Positions 1-9,175 of a DNA stretch of 64,000 nucleotides are shown here, piece after piece. Under the pieces are notes generated by a model. That model ran no database searches. It was not told the origin of the DNA and saw nothing but the letters and a program-made list of their open reading frames with translations. Source of the stretch: a candidate division KSB1 bacterium (GTDB lineage: Bacteria > Zhuqueibacterota > Zhuqueibacteria > Zhuqueibacterales > Zhuqueibacteraceae); NCBI GenBank assembly GCA_034506255.1, contig JAPDPX010000006.1, positions 62,001 to 126,000 on the forward strand. Reading direction: 5' to 3'. The first letter of the stretch is position 1; each line of letters begins with the position of its first letter. A program made the position numbers and the translations under genes.

Positions 1-25
1 CCCACGCGGCAGGCGGGCGCGCAAC

Positions 26-49
26 AGCGGCGACCGGCCGGTTGCCGCT
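26..49 (-). terminator. GC-rich hairpin downstream of the M23 gene, possible terminator
   Basis: The 24 bases form an almost perfect inverted repeat: 12 paired positions, one of them a G-T wobble, with an ACCGG/CCGGT core. It starts about 29 bases beyond the stop codon of the M23 peptidase gene in the direction of transcription, where a transcript end is expected. No T tract follows on the minus strand, so an intrinsic terminator is not proven, and CCGGCCGG palindromes are common in this GC-rich DNA. Confidence 0.3.
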
Positions 50-77
50 TCACACCGCCCGTGCGGGCAGTCGCGCG

Positions 78-2468
78 CTAACGCACCGTAAACTGGATTT
101 CCCGCCGCGTGACATTGCCACACTGATCGCGCGCCTCCACCACCAGGGCGTGCGTCCCGGGCGTCAGGCCGGTTTTCGGTCGATACCGAAGCTGTTTGGC
201 CTCCGGATCATACTCGGCGATTACCTTCACGCCATCCAGGCGCATCACGAGGCTGCGCTCGGACGCGAAGCCGGAGATGCTGTCATCGACCGTGACTACA
301 AATTTCGGACGGCGATCGGTCACGACCCCGCCGGGCGCGGGATGACGCACGATCACGACCGGCGGCACGTCGTCGCGAATCAGGGTAAAGTCACCCAGGC
401 GGTAGACTTTCGCCGCGACCGTGCGCTCCCTCAGATTCAGTTTGTTGTCGAGAAACTGCCAGCCCGTCTCAGAACGGGTGGCGACCCCAAGCTGCCCGGG
501 GTTGGGCAGCGAATCAGGAAAGCTGATTTCAATCGTGGCGCCATCGTCCAACGGCACCTCCTGCGGGGCCACGCGATAGACCGCGCCCAGCGGCCCGCGG
601 CTGCCGGGATCAACTTCGATACGGCCGTAGACCGGCCAGTAAACCGATTCGGCATTGAAATGCACGCGCAGCCCGCCGTCTGCTGCGCGCAGGGTGGCTG
701 TCTGCTGTGGCCGGATGGCAAAATTGGCGAACCGCTCGCGCCACTGCGCACGCGCGCCGGCAACGCTGCCGCCACTCACCTCGAGGGTGACAGAGTCCGC
801 GGCAATCGCCGCCAGCGGCACCACGGCCGCATAGCGATTGGCCTCCGGTGTCAGCAGACGCGGCGTGACGACGCGCTCACCGGCGGTGAGCGTCAATACC
901 GGCGGCTGCTGCACAGGCCAGGTGGCGGAAATGTCCACGTGCAAAAACTGCGGGTGAAAATTTTTGCGCACGATGAATTGCAAAGGCGCGGCCTCCGTTG
1001 CGGCCGCCGCGGCCAGATAAAACGGCAGCGAGGACCGGCCGTTTTGATCAGTGGCCACGAAGCGCACCACGGGTGCACCGTGATGATGCACAAAAACCTC
1101 CGGCTCGCCGGCAGGGGCCGGCAAGTTTGCCGACGCGGCCGGCGCATCCGCGGCCGCCTCATGCCCGGTGATTTCCCACGCCAGCGAGCTGTCGGTGGGA
1201 TCAACCTGGGGGTACACCGCACCCAGCTCGCGCCATTGTTTGCCGCCCACCAGCACCGCCGCGGCGACTTGCTTCACTTCATGAGGCGGTGAGAGCGATT
1301 TCACGGTGCACACCATCCGGTTCGACTGCTGTTCCCGCACCGTGACGCTGATCATGAACGGCGGCACGACCATCAGTTTGCCGGTCAGGGTTCGGGCGTT
1401 GCCGTAGTAATCTGCGGCGATCACGCGAAACTCATGCTCGCCCAACCCCAGGCCGGGCGTCTCAACGGCGGGGAAGGCTGGGGTAAGCAAACCTTCTGAA
1501 TCAGACAGGCCGGCAAGAGTGGCAGCCACAGGCCCCGCCTGCAGGGCGCCGGCATGGGCGTTGAGATGCGTGTAGATGGCCAGCGGATTCGCCGGATCAC
1601 GAAACAGGCGGTGCAGGCGGCCGTGGCCTTGCTGGCTCAGCGCAAAGTCCTGCACCAATTCGATGAATTTGTTCTCGTCAAATGAAAGACGGTCAAATTG
1701 CGATTCGAATTGCAGGCTGTCATCGACGAAGAGCTGGAAGCGATAGACGCCGAATTGATTGTGCACACCGGACACCCGGTCGAAGGCTGCCACGGCCAGG
1801 CCGACACGGCCGGCAACGCGAATCGGTTGCGGAATGACAAAACGGCCATTGACATGGAGGGGACGATACACTTTGGGAAGAAAGTTGTCATCGATGAGCG
1901 CGCCGGGGGTGAGCGGGATCACGGCGAAGGCAGTGATCGTGGGCGCCACCTGATCGAGCACCGGGAAATTGCGGCTGAGCGGATTGGTGGGCCGGCCGTG
2001 ACGGTCGCGGATCTCAAAATGCAGATGCGGCACCCCGATGCCGGTGTCGCCGGTGTAGCCGATGACTTCGCCTTGCTTCACCGGCAGCATGCCGGGGCGA
2101 AAGGACACATCGATGCGAAATTCGCCGGCAGCCTCCTGCTGGCGTTCGGCGATCGCCTGCAGCGTATCGTTGAAACGTTCGAGATGTGCATAGACGGCCA
2201 GCTCGCCGGTATCCAGACGCAGATAAAGGGCGCGGCCATAGCCGAATGGCGAGACCACCATGCGTTCGAGGTAGCCGCTGCGCGTGGCGATCGCCTGGTA
2301 GCCGGTTTTGTTCCACGTTTTGACATCAATGCCGGCATGAAAACGCCGCGGCCTGGTTTCGCCAAAAGCCGAAGTGAGATACCGGCTGGCGTCGGTGGGC
2401 CAGACATAGTCCTGCGCCCACGCGGCGCCGGCCAGCACCGTCAAACTCAAAGTCCAGAACATCCTCAT
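78..2468 (-). CDS. Secreted M23 (LytM-type) peptidase with long beta-rich C-terminal region
   Basis: A 796-residue protein with an N-terminal signal peptide ending near AWAQ (residues 1-19). The M23 zinc-peptidase fold follows at about 20-155. The metal ligands are visible as HxxxD (H44, D48) and the HLH motif at 148-150, with YAHL at 93-96. M23 enzymes usually cut peptidoglycan cross-links in the periplasm. The remaining 640 residues are not recognised in detail, but the last 70 look like an Ig-like bacterial domain. The ATG overlaps the stop codon of the upstream phosphodiesterase gene (ATGA), which implies translational coupling. It is the last gene of a four-gene unit. The catalytic residues are intact, so activity is likely, while the substrate is inferred. 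Confidence 0.85.
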   Translation of the reverse strand: MRMFWTLSLTVLAGAAWAQDYVWPTDASRYLTSAFGETRPRRFHAGIDVKTWNKTGYQAIATRSGYLERMVVSPFGYGRALYLRLDTGELAVYAHLERFNDTLQAIAERQQEAAGEFRIDVSFRPGMLPVKQGEVIGYTGDTGIGVPHLHFEIRDRHGRPTNPLSRNFPVLDQVAPTITAFAVIPLTPGALIDDNFLPKVYRPLHVNGRFVIPQPIRVAGRVGLAVAAFDRVSGVHNQFGVYRFQLFVDDSLQFESQFDRLSFDENKFIELVQDFALSQQGHGRLHRLFRDPANPLAIYTHLNAHAGALQAGPVAATLAGLSDSEGLLTPAFPAVETPGLGLGEHEFRVIAADYYGNARTLTGKLMVVPPFMISVTVREQQSNRMVCTVKSLSPPHEVKQVAAAVLVGGKQWRELGAVYPQVDPTDSSLAWEITGHEAAADAPAASANLPAPAGEPEVFVHHHGAPVVRFVATDQNGRSSLPFYLAAAAATEAAPLQFIVRKNFHPQFLHVDISATWPVQQPPVLTLTAGERVVTPRLLTPEANRYAAVVPLAAIAADSVTLEVSGGSVAGARAQWRERFANFAIRPQQTATLRAADGGLRVHFNAESVYWPVYGRIEVDPGSRGPLGAVYRVAPQEVPLDDGATIEISFPDSLPNPGQLGVATRSETGWQFLDNKLNLRERTVAAKVYRLGDFTLIRDDVPPVVIVRHPAPGGVVTDRRPKFVVTVDDSISGFASERSLVMRLDGVKVIAEYDPEAKQLRYRPKTGLTPGTHALVVEARDQCGNVTRREIQFTVR

Positions 2469-3241
2469 GAATGAATCTTCCTGCCGAGAAGTTGGCTCAA
2501 TGCCCGTGGTTCATCGGTGATGATGCCGTCCACTCCAAGATCAATCAGGGGACGGAACTGCCTGGCTTCGTTGGCGCCCCACACCAGCAGGTAGAGTCCG
2601 CGTTCGCGCGCGGCGCGCAGGAAGCGGGGGGTGAGCGCTTTGAAATGGACGTGCAAGCCTTTCACACCGGTCAGACGGCTGACCGGCGGGCCGGTGCGGC
2701 CGTGCAGACCATGCCCGGTCAGGATCAGGCCGGTGGGCACTTCCGGCGCGAGCACGGCCAGCTTGCGCAGGATCAGCGGATTGAACGAAGACAAAACACA
2801 TTTGTGGGCCGCCTCGTGGCGGTAGAGCAGTTCCAGCAGGCGCGCAAGTTTGCGCGTTTGGATGTTGGATACCGCCTTGATTTCGATGTTTAGCAACAGG
2901 CGGCCGCCTGCCATTGCCAGCGCGTCCGCCAGCGTGGGCACCGGCTCACTGCGAAAGGCTTCGCCGAATTTGATGCCGGCATCCAGACGGCGGATCTTTT
3001 CGAGCGAGGTCATGCGGATGTAACCGTGGCCGTTGGTGGTCCGGCCCAGGCGCTGGTCGTGAAACACCACCCACTCGTGCGAACGGCACAGGCGCACGTC
3101 GAATTCGATACCGTCAGCGCCGTGCGCCAGCGCGGCATGGAAGGCTGCCAGGGTGTTTTCCGGAGCGCAGGTGCGCGCCCCGCGATGCGCGATATTGAGC
3201 GGAGGCTCTTCACGCAGGCGATGGAGAAACAAATTCGTCAT
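2465..3241 (-). CDS. Glycerophosphodiester phosphodiesterase family protein
   Basis: A 258-residue GDPD-family TIM barrel. It hydrolyses glycerophosphodiesters to glycerol-3-phosphate and an alcohol. Characteristic residues are visible: HRG at 19-21, PENT at 27-30, the metal-binding E46/D48 pair in GIEFDV, and FHD at 60-62. Length fits the family (about 240-260). An in-frame TTG at 3277 would add 12 residues and abut the upstream stop, but the ATG at 3241 matches family N-termini better. No signal peptide is evident, so a cytoplasmic role is likely. Its stop overlaps the start of the M23 gene by four bases. Placement behind a flippase and a glycosyltransferase suggests envelope lipid or glycan turnover, which is inference. 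Confidence 0.88.
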   Translation of the reverse strand: MTNLFLHRLREEPPLNIAHRGARTCAPENTLAAFHAALAHGADGIEFDVRLCRSHEWVVFHDQRLGRTTNGHGYIRMTSLEKIRRLDAGIKFGEAFRSEPVPTLADALAMAGGRLLLNIEIKAVSNIQTRKLARLLELLYRHEAAHKCVLSSFNPLILRKLAVLAPEVPTGLILTGHGLHGRTGPPVSRLTGVKGLHVHFKALTPRFLRAARERGLYLLVWGANEARQFRPLIDLGVDGIITDEPRALSQLLGRKIHS

Positions 3242-3277
3242 GAGAATCAAAGATAACAGCGGGCGACAAAAATACAA

Positions 3278-4603
3278 TCAGAAACTTGCCCGGCGAGGTT
3301 CGAGGCTGCGCAGAATTTCGGCGAGGCGGTGCGCCAGGTGCTGGCGCGAGAATTCCAGTGGTGCCGGCGGCGGCATACCGGTCGCGGCGGCGCAAAACTC
3401 CTTGTAGAAGGCCAGCAGCGCGCGGGCGATGGCATCATAAGCATGGAAATCGCAATGGCGGCTGCGCGCATGTTGCAAGAGAAAGTGCACCCCTTCGATT
3501 TTTTCACCGATCAGCAGAATCGGCTTGCGGGCCGCCAAATATTCAAAGGTCTTGCTGGGAATAATGGTCGCGCCGGTGCCGGGATTGGCGAGAAACACCA
3601 GCAAATCCGCGGCCTGCATTTCCGCCACCGCCCGGGCATGGGGCACATAGCCGACGCGATCCACGAACTCATGCAACTTCGTCTGTGCCAGCCATTGCGG
3701 CAGGCAACCGGTGAGATCGGCGCCGACCAAACGCAAACGCACCTTCTCGGGGGACAAGCCGGCAGTGTCGACAAAGGCGCGAAAGCCGGCCAGCAGCGGC
3801 CGCGGATCCTGAATCTGCGAAAGCGCGCCAACATAGGAGACCTGAAAGCGGGTGTCACGGCGTTGCACCTCGGCGGCGAAATCCTCGTGATCGTAACCGT
3901 GCGGCAGGAAATGGGTGGTGCCCGGCGGCCGTCCGCCGGTCTGCTGCAACTGTACCGCCAGCCCCTGCGAAACCGCGGTCACGGCATGTGCCGAGCGCAG
4001 AATCATTCTCTCCAGAAAATTTTGCAGCGCGCGATGCAGGCGGGTGGGCGCCTGGTGAAATTCCTCGCGCAGCCAGGTGTCGCGAAAATCACAGACCCAA
4101 AGAACTTTTTGAAAGCGGGCGAGCAGCCAGCCGACGAAGTGGCAGGAATGGGGCGGCCCGGAGGTCACGACATGGCGGATACCCCGGCGCCGCACTTCGC
4201 GCCACGCCCGCCACCAGGCAAACGGCAGCCACAACACGCGCGGATCGGGCAGGAGGAACCAATAAAGCAGAGCTCCCCTCCCCCCGCCCGGAGGCCGGCG
4301 GGGTGCCGCGCCGCCACGCAACAGATGCAGCACCCGCGCCGGATCGAGCGAGCCGGTGCGCAGAATGGTGGTTCCCTGCAATTCGGCCAACAAGCTGGGA
4401 TCGGAAGCATAGTATGCCACCGGTTTGACCGTGACCACGCTGACCCGCCAGCCGGCGCGCACGAGAAACTTGCACCACTTGGCCACGCGCAATGTGCCGG
4501 CCATGCCCAGCGGCGGAAAATAGTAGGCGATGAAAAGCACATGCGGCTTGTCATCCGCGGCGGGGCTGGTCGAAGGCTCAGGGGTTGATTTTTTCCGCAA
4601 CAC
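3278..4603 (-). CDS. Glycosyltransferase family 4 protein (WcaI-like N-terminus)
   Basis: A 441-residue GT-B glycosyltransferase. The N-terminal GT4-like Rossmann half starts with VLFIAYYFPPLGMAG at about 22-36. The C-terminal half carries the family donor-site pattern, with a Glu in PSKTFEYLA near residue 350. Such enzymes move a sugar from a nucleotide donor onto a lipid-linked glycan at the inner membrane; the sugar cannot be read from sequence. Its start lies inside the end of the upstream flippase gene (26-base overlap), so the two are probably co-translated. The 15-residue N-terminal extension is rich in Ser, Pro and Lys and may be untranslated if a later start is used. Confidence 0.85.
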   Translation of the reverse strand: MLRKKSTPEPSTSPAADDKPHVLFIAYYFPPLGMAGTLRVAKWCKFLVRAGWRVSVVTVKPVAYYASDPSLLAELQGTTILRTGSLDPARVLHLLRGGAAPRRPPGGGRGALLYWFLLPDPRVLWLPFAWWRAWREVRRRGIRHVVTSGPPHSCHFVGWLLARFQKVLWVCDFRDTWLREEFHQAPTRLHRALQNFLERMILRSAHAVTAVSQGLAVQLQQTGGRPPGTTHFLPHGYDHEDFAAEVQRRDTRFQVSYVGALSQIQDPRPLLAGFRAFVDTAGLSPEKVRLRLVGADLTGCLPQWLAQTKLHEFVDRVGYVPHARAVAEMQAADLLVFLANPGTGATIIPSKTFEYLAARKPILLIGEKIEGVHFLLQHARSRHCDFHAYDAIARALLAFYKEFCAAATGMPPPAPLEFSRQHLAHRLAEILRSLEPRRASF

Positions 4604-6080
4604 TTTTATCCTTTTTCATGAACCTGTCAGCCAGCCGGCGGGCCACCATCCGTTGGAACGCCCGCCACTCCTGCGGCTCGAAGAATCCCACAACCGCGAG
4701 CGCGAGCGGAAAGGACAACAGCAATGCGGCGCGCCACCACATGGCCGGCGCCGCCAGCGCATGCACCCCGTAAAACACCGCCGTTACCACTACGATTTTC
4801 ACGAGACGCGAACATTCATAGGCGATGAAATACAGCCGCTGCGAAATCACCCAGGACAGCAGCGCCATGATGGCGTAGGCGGCCACCGTGGCCCAGGCCG
4901 CACCGGCCATGCCGAACAGCGGAATGAGCAGGAGATTGGCACCGGCATTCACCAACAGGCTGGTGCCGGTGATGAGGGGAAAATAAGCAGTCTTCTCCTG
5001 CAGGGTGATGCCGGCCAAAAAGTTTTGCGCCACGCCATACAGCCAGTAGGCGAGCATCACGATCGGCACAATGAACATGCCGCTCCAGTAGGCCTCGCCG
5101 AACAGATGAAACGCGCCCAGGCGCAGGCGCACGATGGCCTCGAGAAAAAAACTCATGGCCAGAAAGATCACCGCGCAGACGAACATGAAATAGGTGAGGA
5201 CGCGGGCAAACACGGCCCGGGCACCGGCGTCCGCCGCGGTGTTCATGAAAAAAGGCACCCAGGCAAACCGAAAAGCCGTGACCAGCAGACTCATCAACAA
5301 GCCCAGCCGATAGCCGGCACTGTAAATGCCGACTGTTGGCAGATCGGTCAGCAGGCGGAGTAAAAAGCGGTCGAGCTGATCAATGGCGACCACCGCCAGC
5401 GTCGAGGGCAGGAAAGGCAGACCGAACCGCAGCAGGAGGAGCAGCGTGTGCCGGTCGAAGGCGAAGCGCAGATGGCGCAGGGTGAGCGGCAACAGCAGCA
5501 GGAAGGACAACAGCGAAGCCAGGAGATTGGCTTCGAAGATACCGGCCAGGCCGCGACCGAGTGGGAGCAGGAACAAGTAATTGAGCAGGAAGCTGAGCGC
5601 AACGCTGACCACGCGCTGGGCGATGAAGGGCACGGAACGCTCTTCCGCGCGCAAAAGTAAAAGAGGCAAGAACGCCAGGGCATCGCAAAAGAGGTTGGCA
5701 GCAGCCAGTTGCACCAAGTGCGAATAACCGGGCTGCTCGAACAGCCAGTCGGCGATCGGCCGGGCGGCGATCCACGCCACCAACGAAAACAACGCCGCCA
5801 CCACTGTGATCGCCCAGAAGGCGGTGGCAAAAATGCGGTGCTTGTCCGCGGGCGAGCGGGCCGGGATGTAGTATCGCAGAAACGCCGAATCCAAACCGAA
5901 GCCGTAGACAATCGTCATCACCGCCATGCTGGAGAACAACAGGCTGGCAATGCCGTAAAGATCGCTGGGCAGAACATTGGTGTGCAGAGGGATGAGCAAA
6001 AACCCCAGGGAGCGGGCGAGCATGTGCCCGAGGCCATAGACGAGGGAATGATGAGTCAGCCTTTTGATGCTGGCAAACAT
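4578..6080 (-). CDS. Polysaccharide flippase (Wzx/MATE-like, oligosaccharide translocase)
   Basis: A 500-residue polytopic membrane protein with about 12-14 hydrophobic segments. It has the typical N-terminal pattern of this superfamily, in which helix 1 is followed by an amphipathic loop with a conserved LYGIASLLF-like stretch. Members flip undecaprenyl-linked oligosaccharides across the inner membrane. It is the first gene of a minus-strand unit with a GT4, a GDPD and an M23 gene. A sigma70-like promoter is visible about 76-104 bases upstream. This is one of three Wzx-type genes in the window, so it may serve a separate repeat unit. Confidence 0.88.
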   Translation of the reverse strand: MFASIKRLTHHSLVYGLGHMLARSLGFLLIPLHTNVLPSDLYGIASLLFSSMAVMTIVYGFGLDSAFLRYYIPARSPADKHRIFATAFWAITVVAALFSLVAWIAARPIADWLFEQPGYSHLVQLAAANLFCDALAFLPLLLLRAEERSVPFIAQRVVSVALSFLLNYLFLLPLGRGLAGIFEANLLASLLSFLLLLPLTLRHLRFAFDRHTLLLLLRFGLPFLPSTLAVVAIDQLDRFLLRLLTDLPTVGIYSAGYRLGLLMSLLVTAFRFAWVPFFMNTAADAGARAVFARVLTYFMFVCAVIFLAMSFFLEAIVRLRLGAFHLFGEAYWSGMFIVPIVMLAYWLYGVAQNFLAGITLQEKTAYFPLITGTSLLVNAGANLLLIPLFGMAGAAWATVAAYAIMALLSWVISQRLYFIAYECSRLVKIVVVTAVFYGVHALAAPAMWWRAALLLSFPLALAVVGFFEPQEWRAFQRMVARRLADRFMKKDKSVAEKINP

Positions 6081-6155
6081 GTGCGAAGCGCCGCAGCTCT
6101 GTCGATCCTACGGAACCATTTGCCTCAGACACATACCGTCGCAGATGACGGGCGC

Positions 6156-6184
6156 AATGTATCACCAGGCAATTCCCGATTCAA
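6156..6184 (-). promoter_or_regulatory. Putative sigma70-type promoter of the flippase-GT4-GDPD-M23 unit
   Basis: On the minus strand a TTGAAT -35 box (6179-6184) is followed by a 17-base spacer and a TACATT -10 box (6156-6161). Four of six bases match the consensus in each box. It lies 76 bases upstream of the flippase ATG, in the divergent spacer shared with the plus-strand gene. No matching plus-strand promoter was recognised. Confidence 0.42.
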
Positions 6185-6231
6185 GCGAATTCTCGAAACC
6201 AGACCGTTGGACCAACGATGAGGTGACCGGT

Positions 6232-6972
6232 ATGATCCAAGCTCATGGTCGCAGAAAATTGAATCAGGAAGACTTGCGGTTCGTGGTGACGACGCTCGGC
6301 CGGCCGGGCGAAAAGGAGACCACATTGCTGCAGTTGCTGGCCGATCCCGATACGCGCGACGCCATACTCGACCATCCCGTCCTGTTTGCCAGGCTGCAGG
6401 AAAAAGGCCCGACCCCGCCGATTTCACTCTTTCTCTACTTCTATCTACTGTGCCGGCAGGCACTCAGGGAACACGGCATCGACGATCGCGCCACCACCGA
6501 TTATCTCGCCAGCCTGTTGGCGGAGTTTGCCCGAGGCAATCGCGCCTATCGCGTGCATGCGCAATCGCAGAAGGAGTATCAGTATCTTGTCGACCTGATG
6601 AATGACATGCTCTCTGCCAGCACGGAGGAGGAATTTTATCTGCGCAGCCATTTGGGCGACTATGCGTTGTTCCTGACCGGCATCTTTCCCGCCTTCATCT
6701 ATCATCGTGCCAAATACCATCCCCCCTCGCCCGACTTTTCCTATTACGAACAGGTCGGCAGCAGCAACTACCATCTCGCCGCACAACATGCCATGGCGGA
6801 ACGCTATCGTCTGAGCGGCATTTTGGAATTGCTGGGCCGCGAATTTCGCCGAGTGCGGCTGGCACTCAACCACCTGGCTGACAATTATCTGCAATTGGAT
6901 CGCAACCCGGGCGCCACCGACAAGGTTATGCGCCGTCTCGATCATTTCATCGAGCAACGCCGCGGCAACTGA
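6232..6972 (+). CDS. Conserved-looking helical protein of unknown function
   Basis: The only plus-strand gene I support: 246 residues, not recognised. An AGGTGA ribosome binding site at 6221-6226, five bases before ATG 6232, decides the start; open frame upstream to 6064 overlaps the divergent flippase start and looks non-coding. The protein is predicted mostly alpha-helical and soluble. It has a hydrophobic aromatic stretch SLFLYFYLLCRQAL near residue 65 and a second one, LFLTGIFPAFIYHRA, near 145. The C-terminal third is Arg/Leu-rich amphipathic helix. No signal peptide or catalytic motif is apparent. It is divergent from the flippase operon and convergent with the response regulator, so it is probably its own transcription unit. 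Confidence 0.8.
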   Translation: MIQAHGRRKLNQEDLRFVVTTLGRPGEKETTLLQLLADPDTRDAILDHPVLFARLQEKGPTPPISLFLYFYLLCRQALREHGIDDRATTDYLASLLAEFARGNRAYRVHAQSQKEYQYLVDLMNDMLSASTEEEFYLRSHLGDYALFLTGIFPAFIYHRAKYHPPSPDFSYYEQVGSSNYHLAAQHAMAERYRLSGILELLGREFRRVRLALNHLADNYLQLDRNPGATDKVMRRLDHFIEQRRGN

Positions 6973-7234
6973 ACTGCCCCGCCACGGCGTGACGGGACCA
7001 GCACACGGCGGATCGACCGCAGGCGTTAAAAGCAGCATGCCCGCCGGGCAAAAAAGATATGGGATCGGATTGCCTGTCCGGTTTCATCACTTGCCGGGTG
7101 GGGAATGCAGTCAGGCGTGCAGGTGGCGGGAGGTGCAAGCACAAGCGGGGGATTGCCGTCTTCTGACAGGTTAAAGACGACGGTATGGAGGAACGGCATA
7201 CCTGGCGGTTGCAATAGGCGGCGCCGGGGGCAGT

Positions 7235-7666
7235 TCACTCGTTGCGTCCGCCGTTGTTTTCGGCAATCATCTTGCGCACGCGCTCCTTCAGCACTTCGAC
7301 AAGAAAGGGCTTGGGCAGGAAGTCAGTGCGCGGCAGGCGCAGGGCGGCTTCGAGTTTTTCGGAATCCCGGAATCCGGTGAGCAGCAGCACCGGGATGTGG
7401 GCAATTCTGGCGTCGGCGCGGATGGCTTTGAGCGTGTCGAGGCCGTTCATCTCCGGCATGACCACGTCCATCACGATCAAATCCGGCAGCTCGCGGCGGA
7501 TGATCTCCAGGCCCTCCCGGCCGTTGCCCGCCTCCACGATTTCATAGTGTTCCCGGCGCAGGGCATGACGAATGAGATGCCGGATCGGCGCTTCATCGTC
7601 AATCGTGATGATTTTGATGGACGGTGCCGCTGCGGGGCTGGGATTGGGGGTGTCGGTCACACTCAC
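7235..7666 (-). CDS. Single-domain response regulator (CheY-like receiver)
   Basis: A 143-residue receiver domain with the full phosphorylation site: acidic pair D23/D24, phospho-acceptor D67 in VMDVVMPEMNG, T97 and K119 in the PKPF motif. There is no output domain, so it acts through a protein partner or phosphorelay. No histidine kinase gene lies in the window. It starts with GTG at 7666, supported by a GAGGA ribosome binding site 6 bases upstream. The first 15 residues are a Pro/Ala-rich tail. It follows the GIY-YIG gene with a 69-base gap and may share its transcript. Confidence 0.9.
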   Translation of the reverse strand: MSVTDTPNPSPAAAPSIKIITIDDEAPIRHLIRHALRREHYEIVEAGNGREGLEIIRRELPDLIVMDVVMPEMNGLDTLKAIRADARIAHIPVLLLTGFRDSEKLEAALRLPRTDFLPKPFLVEVLKERVRKMIAENNGGRNE

Positions 7667-7735
7667 GTTTTCCTCGTCCCTGAATCTGGCATTGCCTGGC
7701 CTGCGTGGAGCAGGCTCATCTCCTTGCGAAGCACA

Positions 7736-9175
7736 CTACCCCTGCTCCGGAACAACCGGCGATACGATTCTCACACTGGTTTCGAAAAGCTCGCCCGCAT
7801 TCAACACCGCTTCCAGCTTCCTTTCGGCCTCCTGCGGATCGCGACACTCCTCGGGGGTGATCCTGCTCACCCAACTGCAATTTTGTGCCAGCCATCGTGC
7901 CGCAAGCTCGACTTCGCAGGGCGGCGGGCCGGCTGGTGCCGCGGCGCCTTCACGCCAAAAAGTTGCCAGCAGCTGCTGCACCCGCTTGCCGGGTTTGCGG
8001 CGCACCGGCAGCCTGGTCCGTCGCAGGGCGCTGGGCGAAAGGAAATAGACGACCACGTGTTCGCCGCCGATCCCATGCCCCGGCCGCTTGATCGGTACGA
8101 TGAATATACCGCTCTTTTTTTCCGGTTGCGTAGTCACGGCATGGAGGCGTTGCCGGCGGTTGAGCGCGGGCTTGAAGCGCTGGATCAACACCTGCTCGCG
8201 CAGCAGGGCGTCCAGCTCGGTGTCGGTCACTTCGAAATGCAATTGCCGTAGTTGTGCCTGCTGCTGCTGCAGCTTGCGATCTTCCGGCGTGGGTTGTCGA
8301 AAATAAGTTTGCAACCGCCGGCGCAAATTTGCGGCCTTGCCCACATAAATCACCCGGCCGGCGGCATCCTTCATCAGATACACCCCCGGCGCGGCGGGCA
8401 ATTGTGCGACGAACTTTTCATCAAAAGCGAACCTGCCAAAGTTCACTCGTGCCGGGCGGCGCGCCAGGCCGGCGAGCTGCTCCCAATTCGTCAAACCCTG
8501 CGCCTGCGCGGCCTCGCGCAAATGCGCCACAATCTCACTCTCCGCGGTGAGGCGGTGGCTCAGTCCCTCCTGCCAGGCGGGATTGCCACACAGTTCGGCA
8601 TAAAGCGCCGGCAAGCGGGGCGGACGCGGCAACTGCAGCAGGTGGCGCGCCAGGCGGGCGAGCGAAATCGTGCGCCCCGGCAGGAAAGGCTGCCGCGCCA
8701 GCGCGGCGATGCGGCCGAGCGCCAGGCTCGCGGCCTGCGGATGCCACGAGACAAGCACCGCCTGCTGCAGCAAACCCGACCATTGCTGCCAAAACGCCGC
8801 CGCCGTGACGGTGGGCAAATCGGTGGTCACCGCAGCGGTATCCTGCACCACACATGCCATCGCACGCTCGCCCAATGCACTGTCATGCAAAACACCCAAA
8901 GCGATGACTATGGCAGTGGCCTGCCTGAGCTCCACCGGCCGCATGGGGGTTTCGACCAGGCAGGCCGGCGGTGATTGCGATGACGGGGAGGCAACGAGAT
9001 GCCAGTTGCCCAGGCCATCGTTCACCACGTGTGGATCATCATGCAGCACAGCCGCCAGCAACTGGTCGGCCTGCGCCGGCCCGGCATTACGCAGGTGAAA
9101 CAGGGCGCGTGCAATCGCCACCGCGGAGGCATGGCCGCCGCATTGCTTCAGGAAGGCATGAATTCGATCTCGCAT
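7736..9175 (-). CDS. GIY-YIG nuclease domain protein with degenerate exonuclease-like region
   Basis: A 479-residue protein. Residues about 263-345 form a UvrC/Cho-type GIY-YIG nuclease, with GVYLM at 264-268, YVGK at 277-280, RRR near 285-287, the probable catalytic Glu at 327 and Asn339. Residues 1-60 resemble a winged-helix fold. Residues about 85-225 align by eye with DnaQ-type exonucleases (VSWHPQAAS, ISLARLARHLL, SHRLTAESE), but the acidic metal ligands are missing. This recalls the known fusions of an epsilon-like exonuclease to GIY-YIG, here with the exonuclease worn down. The ATG at 9175 is preferred over an in-frame TTG at 9226. A sigma70-like promoter lies further upstream. Likely role is DNA repair; the exonuclease reading is inference. 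Confidence 0.78.
   Translation of the reverse strand: MRDRIHAFLKQCGGHASAVAIARALFHLRNAGPAQADQLLAAVLHDDPHVVNDGLGNWHLVASPSSQSPPACLVETPMRPVELRQATAIVIALGVLHDSALGERAMACVVQDTAAVTTDLPTVTAAAFWQQWSGLLQQAVLVSWHPQAASLALGRIAALARQPFLPGRTISLARLARHLLQLPRPPRLPALYAELCGNPAWQEGLSHRLTAESEIVAHLREAAQAQGLTNWEQLAGLARRPARVNFGRFAFDEKFVAQLPAAPGVYLMKDAAGRVIYVGKAANLRRRLQTYFRQPTPEDRKLQQQQAQLRQLHFEVTDTELDALLREQVLIQRFKPALNRRQRLHAVTTQPEKKSGIFIVPIKRPGHGIGGEHVVVYFLSPSALRRTRLPVRRKPGKRVQQLLATFWREGAAAPAGPPPCEVELAARWLAQNCSWVSRITPEECRDPQEAERKLEAVLNAGELFETSVRIVSPVVPEQG

Noticed and set aside
7034..7060. GCCCGCCGGGC followed by A-run as a terminator
   Set aside because: The run would need to be T in either transcription direction after the stem; its orientation is wrong for both neighbouring genes.
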